NCBI GenBank assembly: GCA_037954235.1
Contig: JBBMOA010000013.1
Location: forward strand, 9,362,501-9,426,500
DNA length: 64,000 bases
From: Aulostomus chinensis
Lineage: Eukaryota > Chordata > Actinopteri > Syngnathiformes > Aulostomidae
Reading direction: 5' to 3'
This document shows, piece by piece, positions 54,841 through 64,000 of the stretch; position 1 is the first letter of the stretch, and every line of letters starts with the position of its first letter. Both the position numbers and the translations under genes were made by a program. Below the pieces are notes generated by a model. It made no database searches. It was given only the letters and a program-made list of their open reading frames with translations, and had not been told where the DNA came from.

Positions 54841-57476
54841 CGCTCCTTATACTCGTGCAATTGCATTACGTGTCTTTTCCCTCCCAGTGTTATCGTCAAA
54901 TAAAAGGAACCATTGTTTGATAAAAGACTTTTTGATGACAAAATAAGGTTTAACAATCCTCTTATGACACCCTATGCTCTTGCTCCTGTCTTGCCAGTGT
55001 GTTTTAAAACATCCACCCATCTCTCCTTCTTCACCTCCCCTCTCCCTCCGCACTGTCTCACAACGTGGTAATACATGATAAAATGAACATGTGACTCATA
55101 AGGCAATGTTTTTTTCAGTTCACCTGCTATATTTGTCTAATTTGCCTTCACACCTCAAACAAACAGCGCTAGGATTCACTTAGGCAACCCAGAAAAACAC
55201 AGCAGGGTTCATTGAAAGTGAACAGAAGAGCTCAGGTGTGAAAACGACCTCCGCAAAAATTACAAACTTCAACAAAATGAAAAATAGTCAAAACAAAGAA
55301 CAAACAGCGTGACAAAAAAGTATGATTCTGAAAGTCCAATCAAGTAAATATAAGAGTGACAAAAAGGAAAAACAGAATAAATTAACTAACAGTTGACACA
55401 TTAGGATGGAGCAGATGACAAATAGTGAGAAACAACAGGAGGACTGGAGGTAAACCTGACAGTACATGAAGGGAGAGCTAGAAAATAGTGAATAACACAA
55501 TTCTGACACAGAATCCAAACCAAATCTTAAAAGCATTTTCCTATTCATATACAATACGGCATGTGTGCTTGGAAAGGCTCCACCTCATAAATATTTCTTT
55601 CGATCTGCCTCTGCTGATGGAAACTAGTGTTGACATTGAATAACATTCTGTCTGTTTCCTTAACAGGCCTCTATTGAACGAGAGGCATATGGAAGCTCAC
55701 ACACAAGCATGCGTACCACACTGGACGATGTACGGCCATAAAGTCTGCCCGGGCCTTCAGCTTTAAATCAATGTCAAAGCCTGATCTTATCCATCTAATG
55801 CATGTTTTAATCAGTCTCCCTCCTGATCAATGAAGTTTGAATGTGGCCATCAGGCGTTGCTGTGGGAATTTACAAGCCCTCCTCGTCCTGGTGTTTCCAG
55901 ACGGACGTTTTATGGGGCAGTGCACAGTGTGACAGTAAATCTCTTCCTCCACTTTGCCAAAATGAAATCTCCCGATGCTGCTCTGTTTGCCCATATTTGT
56001 TTGTCTCACTCTGTTGCTTGCGCAACCTCAACTTGTATTGGCTCAGCCAAGTCAACATTCTAGTCTCTTTATTTTAATAGTGTCTGGAAGGAGCAATAAA
56101 AGCGGAGTGTCTTGATTCAATACTCAACAATAAAGCTGAATGTAGGGAAACTTTGAAATCTCTCAATTGCATTAGAAAACCAATTGAAAGGGCTTTATAT
56201 ACTTGCCGGTAATTGAAATTTAAGAGTAAATGAAGAAAAACAAATGAAAAAATAATCACAGGGTTTCGGTTCAGTGCCTGATTTCAAACTTTTAGAGATC
56301 TGTAGGAAACAACCAAATTTCTAAATGAAGCACATTCAGGAGCCACTATGCAGTAGTTGAAAAATGTAATTCACAGGCTGACTTTTACAGTCCTTGAAAA
56401 CAAATCTATATATCTATGTACAGTAGGTTCACGTGAATATCAATGATGAACTCAAATTAAAAGTGATTTTTCACCCAAAATTGTATTTTGCATTTCAAAT
56501 ACTCAGAAATAGGTATCGAGCTCAGTTATTTTTCCACTCCTGCATTATTTATTTGTGGCTCAAGAATGCAGAAAGAAATACATTTAGCTTAAGCAAATAG
56601 AGCCCCATAGCCACCGACTACTATCAACAATCAAACTGTCCTAAAACTGTTCGTTATATCAATGTGTAAAATGAAAAACAAGATACGTCCATTTTTAATG
56701 TACAGTTATCCACTTTGATTTAAGCCAAAAATAAACAAATCATTTGTTTTCCCGTGCTCTACCATTTTCTGTAACTACCAGGGTGGTGCTATGGCATAAC
56801 TGCCACAAAACTAAATTAGTTCTTCATTGGCCTGCAACCGTCCTCAAAGTTTGGTAAAAATGAATATGACAGAATGAATGAATATATGTTAGCGTCTGCA
56901 TTTGTCCGATTGTAAATACAAAAACCCACTAACCTACGAAATACTACAATAAAAATAATAATATCCTGCTTAACATAATCTTGCTGAACGTGGTATGGAA
57001 AATTGTATTATATATAAATGGTATATTCAGCAACAGTGAATCATATTTTGCAGTATGTTTCTATCTTTTTATACATCTTACACGACTAATACAGGCATAC
57101 ACACTTGACCAGTTATCACAACTCCAAACAAAATCAATACATCATTTCTACGTACACACACATATCGCTGTGCCAAAAGTTCTCTAAACCAATTACTTTG
57201 GTTTCACTTGTTTACATTAGGTGTATATAGTGCTAATTGTGTTGAGACTAGCAAGGCACCAGGCACCTTGACTGACGACTCCTATCTATCCAAAGGATCA
57301 CACTCTTTAATTTGTTATCGACTCTCTTTTGTTTTGTTTGTTTTCCAGACTTTTCACCTCCTCTAGAATCAAACATTCAAAAATAGCACGCCTATCGGGC
57401 CATCTGAAATATGAGGAGAAAGTCTTCATCACCAAGAGGCAACAAGTGCTCTACTCTTAGAGGACACAAAGGCAAA

Positions 57477-57477
<1 letters not shown>

Positions 57478-57509
<32 letters not shown>

Positions 57510-57510
57510 A
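57478..57510. repeat. (CAA)n trinucleotide array
   Basis: About ten CAA units. Confidence 0.93.
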
Positions 57511-58701
57511 ATCAACCAAGAGGCCAAAAGAACTGCACAAGAATGATGCTATGTCCTGATCTTCCTGCAGGTTTTGGACCATTAATGTGAGACACTACAT
57601 GCAGGTTAAAATGGTCTCACCATGGAACTTCCCCTGATGACTACCTGGATGAGACAATTCTAGAGTGAAATCAACCATTAGTCAGTGGACTCCCATTTTG
57701 AAGCCCCAAGTTTGGCTTTTATGATCGTCACTGCTACGGGAAAGGGTGACCGTCTCCCGATCAGCCAGTCAATGAAGCCACACCTATTAGTGTGCATAGT
57801 TCAGCTTTATATTATTCAAGAAAACAAGTTAGTAAAAACAAACAAAGCCCCCCAAAAAACCCAACAACATCAGAAACAAATCCAACCATCATCATGATAG
57901 AGGAAAGTTATTACAGAGACCAAAAACTTTTTGTTGCAGGCTGTATACATTTCTGGGGCAAATTTGATTATTTTAACAGAATACTCCGCGTGAACTGCAG
58001 CAAATAAAAAAAAAATGAAATCTCCATGTTTTTAGGAATAAAATAAATCAGGATTCAGGACAAAAATAAGGCACCTTTTAAACATTTACGGTATAGGTAG
58101 GAAGAAACAGGACAAGTTTGGTGTCTGGAAGGTCTACTGGAGATTTCAAGAGACCAAAGTCACTCAAAGATAAGGTTTTCTAATACGACTGATGAATAAT
58201 AAAACTAACTGTTGTCAAATAAAATTCCCGCTGTTGTATTGCATCTTGTAATGACACATGCACTCATTTGCATAAATGTCCATAGAAAAAGAAATCTGAA
58301 GTAAACACTGTACACACCTACCTGTGTATATTAGGGATTTTCTGTCCCCTCGTCTGAAAGAAGTATGGAAGCAAAATATTCCAAATCTTTTTTTGGAGCC
58401 TAAGATGTGCTGCCTTAAAAAAAGATGTTACTGCTGCCATACACGATCAGATCAGTGCTTCATGCTGAAAAGCATCAGCAGATTTGTCGGATTTGTCCTT
58501 GCAAATAAATTTACCCAAAAGATAAACACATGAGGCGTGAAGTTGCCTCTTTTCTCCTGACTTTGTTTTTATAAAAGACACAATGCAGCATTTGTGTATT
58601 TTGGAATTTTTGTATAAATTATTCATGACAGAAATTGAGTAACAGGGAGATAAGATACAAGGTCCAGCAATGATTCTACAGCCAGTTGTCCTTTGCGTGT
58701 G

Positions 58702-58703
<2 letters not shown>

Positions 58704-58783
<80 letters not shown>

Positions 58784-58860
58784 ATACTTTCCCTGATATC
58801 TGTCACCGTTTCTCAGATTTTTCTATTTTGGTAGTGAAATCTAAAATAAGGCGCGCGCGT

Positions 58861-58931
<71 letters not shown>
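58704..58931. repeat. Twin (CA)n arrays
   Basis: CA arrays at 58706-58781 and 58862-58931 in the same orientation, about 80 bases apart, each preceded by an alternating palindrome-like head (gtgtgcgtacac; gcgcgcgtgcgc). Confidence 0.95.
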
Positions 58932-58935
<4 letters not shown>

Positions 58936-59597
58936 TCCATCCATCCATATACTCTTGCCCTGAAGGGGAACCCTAGACCCTAAAAGTGGCACCTGTCAGT
59001 CACGCCGGCGTGCTGTACTGACAGGTGTATAACGAGGGATGCTGAGATGAACAGCGTGAGCAAAGAGAAGACAGAAGAAGCTTGAAAGATGAAAAGGAGA
59101 AGTGGGAGAGGCAGTAGATGAAGAAGAGGAGGAGGAGGAGTAGAAGCAAATGGAGGTGAGACTGAGGAAGCTTGTTAGAGATGCAGCAAGATGAGAGTGG
59201 TGATGCTTGCCGCTTGGTGTTTTAGCACATCACTATCTTTTTGATTTGTTAGCAAGTGTTTATGATGTTGTTTCTCTGTCTGGCTCTGTCAATCTCTATT
59301 ATTAGACTCTCAGATCCTCCCCCTGCTGTTTTGACACTCCCGTTGTTCATGTTTCACACTTCTACCCACATGTGCAAGGTTTGGGCGCTCTCATACCTGT
59401 AGACAGAAAAGATAACGCAACACAAATGCACTTCATGCACCAACAGTTCTCGTGGCACACACACTGGTTAAGTCTACTGGGAGTGAAATCCTTGGGGTGC
59501 TTTAAGATGTGCCATCAGTGTAAGATGTACTATTTGGAGGACAGTTCAGCAGTGAAGGGTAAAATTTTCTTTTTCAGAGATGTAGCAAATGAATCAT

Positions 59598-59600
<3 letters not shown>

Positions 59601-59665
<65 letters not shown>
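59601..59665. repeat. (CA)n microsatellite
   Basis: Uninterrupted CA run of about 32 units. Confidence 0.95.
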
Positions 59666-59666
<1 letters not shown>

Positions 59667-60538
59667 GGTCATTTTATCAGGCTGCTTCACTGCCTCTGAT
59701 CTCTTCACAAGAGCTGAGACAGCAATACTGGAGCCTGATCTAACTCTGTGGTCTGTGAGACCTGAGACAAGCCTAAAGGTGTGAGCTCAATAGTCCACTT
59801 CAATATGTCTATAGAGCTTTGAAGTTGAAAATGTAAATTTAATGATTTTAAGCCTTCTGTATAATCATCAGTGTGAGTTTGACCAACAGACCCCGCAACA
59901 GAAACTGTTTCTTTAGTGAGACAGGGAGACAAACTCCAGATCTTCCCAAAAATCAACATGCAGTGACATCATGCTGAACGCAAATGATTATCACCATATA
60001 GTGCTGCTGGATTAAGAGGCTTATTTTACAAGGTTTGGAAATGCGCTCTCTGCCTGAGACAGAAAGAGCGAGAGCGGCTGATATCTGCAGCAGCAAGATT
60101 AGCTTGGTAATTAACCACAAAGCAATTATCGGGTGGTGGGATGAGAGACGCTTCTCAGGCAAGGTGGTTTTTTTTTTTACATGTTTAGTAGGTGTTGAGT
60201 AGTTTGATCAATCTACACAAGTCTCTGATTTCGAGGCCCTCAGTCCAAAAGAGGTTGTTCCGTGTCTGATACCAGCAGCTGCTGAAACATTCAATTAATT
60301 AGGCTGTTACTTTTCCTTCCATCCACATTTCATTAACCTCTACTGACACCTCGGCAAGACTCGTGTGAAGGTTTACGACTGCATCAGGAACAACAAGGAA
60401 ATTGGACATTTGCAATAAACAAAAGTTGCTAGAAGAAGATTTCCTGTGGGAACCTCAGAAACCCACACAGACTCAAGGAAAGCATGCACTTGACTTCATC
60501 TTGGATAAGCAAAATACATTTGGTTTGATAAATCTTGA

Positions 60539-61122
60539 CAAGGGGTCTTCAACGTTTTCCAGGTCAAGGACCCCCTAACTGATGGAGACATGGAGCCGGG
60601 ATTGTGTTTGAATGGCAATATCTTGCAAAAATGATTGCACAAGGATCCATGGGTGAATAAATGTCATTTTTATGTTTTGTTTTTAACAAAGCTATCTTCT
60701 TTTTAAATAATGCAGCACGCATCATTGCGTCTGGGATCCTCCCATGCAGTCAGCTTGGGACTGAACAGGCTCTTGGCCAATTAGGGGAACCTGAAAGAGC
60801 CAGCGTGTAACATGTGGCCTTGTGACTGGCACAGCAGCAATAGAGGCAGGTCCTCCTCTTGGTGTACAGGAGGCTTGGAGGGACAGGTCTAGGCTCGAGC
60901 TGTACTGTGAGTGAACTGGTGCCCAGCTTGACAGAGCTCCTGTGCATTACAGAATGTGTGGGTATAGGATTCATGTTTATATGTCTTTAAAGACATTGAC
61001 ATTTTTGTAAAAACAATTGGGGGATTTTTTTAAATATAAAAAATTATCAACCAACATCTTCGCAATCCCCTGCTGTACTTACATGGACGACCAAAGGGTC
61101 ACGGACCCCCCTGTTGAAGAAA
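60539..61122. mobile_element. hAT-like non-autonomous DNA element with an unrelated core
   Basis: The left end reads GGGGTCTTCAACGTTTTCC followed by AGGTCAAGGACCCCC. The right end, read inwards on the other strand, has CTTCAACAGGGGGGTCCGTG. Shared CTTCAAC plus a GACC-rich arm is the usual look of hAT-type inverted ends in vertebrates. An 8-bp target duplication is not clear and the right tip is diverged, so this is an old copy. The middle (about 60716-60985) is GC-richer and unlike the AT-rich arms; it may be captured or nested sequence. Confidence 0.6.
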
Positions 61123-62483
61123 TGTGTTTTGGAATTTTTTTTAATTGACAGGCCAGTGGAATCTGAGCAGATATGTGGTATAAGAGGGTAGGGTTGGAGC
61201 GCTTTAGCTAAGTGCTATTGATGAAAATAAGGATGGCTCCCAAGGGAGTATTGAACCATTGCTCTTCACATCAAAAAGAGCAGAAACAGATGCAATCGAT
61301 GAATCCAGCTCCCCACAATTCATATGTCTGTCTCATATGTCTGTGTTCACAACTATATACTTGGGATTACCTTCAGACAAGGGGCAACACCTGTAGCTCG
61401 TAAGTGATGAGTTAAGAGATACTTTTGACAGTAAAATGGGTCTTCAGGATTCTCAAACATTTTTAAGTGAAGTGTATCCCATCTACTTTCATGGATGGCC
61501 CCAGCAAAACCTACGGCTAGGTCAGCGCAGTGGTCATTGATGCTTGCTCTGTCTGTCATTGGGCTGGGAGCCCTGGAGCAAATGGTTTTGAACATTTCTG
61601 CTGCTCCCATGGCCATGGGGTGAGTTTGTGTCAACCATTTTCACAAATCTGAGCACGTTAGGCAGCATTTTGGGTGCTTAAGGGCCTTACTTTTTTCTGA
61701 CCCAGGCAGAATTGGATATAATCTAATGGATGCACATCCCCAGAAGGCCTTGTCCTGCCTCTTTGGGTTTGAACCGGTCAGGGAGGGAAGAGTACAATAG
61801 TCCTTTGGAATGCAGGCTATAAACAGTAGTTTATTTTTGTAGGATTTTGATGGGATTATTCAGTTGGCTTTTTTGATTAGACAGACAGGCAGAACTCCCC
61901 CTGCATACTCCTTGGAGCACATGTAGCCAGTTTGGGAATCATGGGTCAAAAGAACTTCCAAAATGGGCTCTTTCTTACATCATCAACAATGACTGAAATA
62001 ACCCTACTGCTGCTCTGTGGAAGAAATCTCTACACTGCGCCATAACACTATCCCGAGGATGTTAAATGATGAAACTTGCGAATAGTGATTCACGGTGAGC
62101 AGCAGTGGAGATGGTAGCCTGGAGAGCCTCACAGCCATCTTCAGGAACTCCTTGGGAGTGATGACACTCTAAACTTCTATTTTGCGCTGTCTTATACGCA
62201 ACAAAGAACCCAAACATGAGACAGAAATAAGTGCATCCTCATGTTGATTTGTACAACGTGCTTTTTCATGTCTTTCCACAAGGAGACAAGCAAACACTTT
62301 CTGGATTTGATCAGGTACAGAAAATCTAACATGATGTAACTAAGTTTTTGTTCTATCCCATAATGCTTATCACACAGTGGGGGAGCGTCCTGTTATCCCT
62401 CTCTTACACGTATTTCTCACAAGCTCTTCTAACTTTCATACACATCCCATTTCCATCACACTCCCTGTAGACCTCTGTCCTAC

Positions 62484-62777
62484 CTGACTCATCGTCAGAC
62501 TTGTTGTCATTCTCTGAGTCGGTGAGGGTGAGGGCTGAGTTCTCATGACTGGACACTCCTGAGCTTCGGCGGGACTTTACTCTTCCTCGTCCAGCCCACA
62601 GCTGAATGGCTCGCTCTGGAGACAGTGTGCCCTCGGGATCTGAGTCAGCATCGGAGCCAGCGCTGAGGGAGTAGCCCCTCTGAAGGAGGCCCAGGTCGGG
62701 ACAGTAGGGAACTGCAGCAGGATGCGGAGTGGGAGTTGGCTCACATACTCCCAGCTCGGCCAGGGTGAAGTTTCCCC
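62484..62777 (-). CDS. tenm2: Teneurin-2 internal coding exon, part of the intracellular N-terminal (Ten_N) domain
   Basis: Teneurins are type II single-pass cell-adhesion proteins of neurons that bind latrophilins across the synapse; this exon belongs to the cytoplasmic tail. The exon has 294 bases: two bases completing a codon, 97 full codons without a stop, and one trailing base, so both flanking introns are phase 1. Read on the minus strand it begins GNFTLAELGVCEP, then GYSLSAGSDADSDPEG, LSPERAIQLW, the basic stretch GRGRVKSRRSS, and ends ENSALTLTDSENDNKSDDES. This order of blocks matches vertebrate teneurins. NFTLAELG, SDADSD, KSRRSSG and ENSALTLTDS fit teneurin-2 better than teneurins 1, 3 or 4 as recalled. 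The acceptor is a pyrimidine-rich run ending CTCCCTCACAG just right of 62777; the donor is GTAGGA (62478-62483). A short insertion rich in proline and alanine follows CEP. The basic stretch could act in nuclear targeting of a cleaved tail, which is inference. Two longer frames over this exon are out-of-frame shadows. Confidence 0.93.
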
Positions 62778-62890
62778 CTGTGAGGGAGACAAAATAGTTA
62801 CACAGGTGGACTGTAGGGTTCTAGAGAGTAAAAAGCAGTCAGTGGAGACACACAAACAAATTCCCACAGAAGATTGCACACATACACACG

Positions 62891-62946
<56 letters not shown>

Positions 62947-64000
62947 TCAACATCTAGCAAACAAATCACACACATAGAAGCATACTAATTATGAAACTAT
63001 GGAGGAGGATGCTGAAAATTGAGCTTTGTTGAGGCACGCAGGAGGGGGAGAGATGACACAGCATGAATCAGGCACAAACTACAAACTAGCTGCTGGAAGA
63101 ATATGTAGTGGCCTGCAGGCCCACAAAGACTGCCTCCCTCCCTTTACTCCTCTTCATTTGCATTCATGAAATGTTGATGTAAGATCAAAGATCCGTTCAC
63201 TTGAGGCCTCTCAGACTGTAGTAGAGCTGCTTTGCTGCCTTCTGGGTCTGATCATCTCTCCACCTTGTTGCCATCACACGCTGGACCCCAGGCTCACTGA
63301 ATAAACTGCAGTCTGCTGCAGTACTGGCCGTGTTGCTGAACACTCTCCCCCTAAGACAAACCGACTCGTCATGTCCAAAATAAATATATAAAATTATCCA
63401 AATTAAAGCACATCAAAGGAGATCAATAAACAGAGCTGCAGCCCAATTAAATCCAAGCTGAGGAAAAAGCAATTAAGGAAAAAGGCATGCTCAACCAATT
63501 TATTCTCTATACTAATTAAAAGAGTATTGTGGATGCAATCGCTCACCATCAGCTGTTGGGGTAAAGGGATTGGGGGGGAAAAACAGTTGTGATTCACTTC
63601 ATTAGCGGTTTGTGAGGGAGGGGAACGGAAGAGGCTAGCGAAGAGGGGTTGTCATCACGGTGGCATACTGTATGAATCAGTGCACCGAGAATCACACAGC
63701 TGTGTGACTGGGTCAACTGTGACTCATCAGGCGCAATCAGACTGAGAGGAATTAAACAGATGAGAATCGTCTGCTGGTTCTTCACGGATCCTCTTTACCG
63801 TCTTGTGAAACTTGTGCTGAAAGGGAGTGGGGAGGGGGGCTAAAAGGAAACTTACTCAGAGAATTGTGACATACTGTACTTTAACTCAGAAAAACAGATG
63901 GGCCACACAACAGAGCAACAGCAAACAAACAACTCCACAAGTGGATTTAGCTACCTAGCTACAGCTTGCCAAGTAACTACTGAAGCACAGCAACACATGA
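62778..64000 (-). other. tenm2: Upstream teneurin-2 intron, cut by the right window edge
   Basis: The previous exon, which should carry the start codon and the conserved serine-rich opening of the protein, is not seen in these 1.2 kb on the minus strand and must lie further right. The stretch holds one (CA)n array (62886-62940) and otherwise unremarkable intronic sequence. Confidence 0.7.
62886..62946. repeat. (CA)n microsatellite next to the teneurin exon
   Basis: CA array about 110 bases upstream of the exon's acceptor in the transcript sense, where it reads as GU repeats in the pre-mRNA. Confidence 0.95.

Larger units (their letters stand above)
49508..62483 (-). other. tenm2: Teneurin-2 intron between the two exons
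   Basis: This 12976-base interval lies between the donor GTAGGA at 62478-62483 and the acceptor at 49508. It carries a SINE at 50.8 kb, an old mobile-element-like block at 53-54.84 kb, a hAT-like element at 60.5-61.1 kb and four long (CA)n arrays. Stretches 51.8-53.0, 54.9-57.4 and 57.5-58.7 kb are AT-rich, hold no gene I can support and have many in-frame stops. If the 51-base exon is skipped, the intron runs on past the left edge of the window. Confidence 0.7.

Noticed and set aside
62577..62975. 132-codon minus frame over the teneurin exon
   Set aside because: It is out of frame with the teneurin reading and runs through the (CA)n array; the teneurin frame has the conserved blocks.

Overview
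This window reads as an intron-rich piece of a ray-finned fish genome, probably a percomorph. The support is the very high density of long (CA)n/(GT)n and (TATC)n microsatellites, two tRNA-headed short interspersed repeats with (GGAT)n-type tails of a kind common in teleosts, and a coding exon that closely resembles vertebrate teneurin-2. There is no bacterial or viral gene layout. Almost every open frame longer than 60 codons is simple-sequence repeat or chance.

The one clearly recognisable gene lies on the minus strand: teneurin-2 (tenm2; which teleost co-orthologue cannot be told). A 294-base exon at 62484-62777 encodes part of its cytoplasmic N-terminal domain. A second, 51-base exon candidate at 49457-49507 has a textbook 3' splice site, a consensus donor and the same phase 1/phase 1 symmetry. 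It would insert 17 residues (acidic, with a DPF tripeptide and two tyrosines) straight after the first exon's acidic end, so it looks like an optional cassette exon. The intron between them is 12976 bases. The exon with the start codon must lie beyond the right edge, and the exons for the proline-rich segment, transmembrane helix, EGF repeats and the rest lie beyond the left edge. The left 49 kb is therefore inferred to be a single giant teneurin intron.

Layout: 1-24.6 kb is intronic DNA with dinucleotide arrays and purine tracts. About 24.66-25.5 kb is a CpG-richer patch that ends, on the gene's own strand, in a perfect CAG/GTAAGA donor in phase 1, which makes it a candidate internal promoter and alternative first exon. 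27-30 kb has (TATC)n, (CA)n and a diverged direct duplication around an AT pentanucleotide array. 41.9 kb has a 20-bp minisatellite of nuclear-receptor-like half-sites. The 49.5 kb cassette exon is flanked by one SINE with a clear target-site duplication on each side (48.3 kb and 50.8 kb). 53-54.84 kb looks like an old mobile element with a frame-preserving 36/57-bp minisatellite. 60.5-61.1 kb is a hAT-like non-autonomous element. 62.5 kb is the main teneurin exon.

Confidence is high for the teneurin exon, fairly high for the cassette exon, and low for the internal promoter and the unrecognised open frames.
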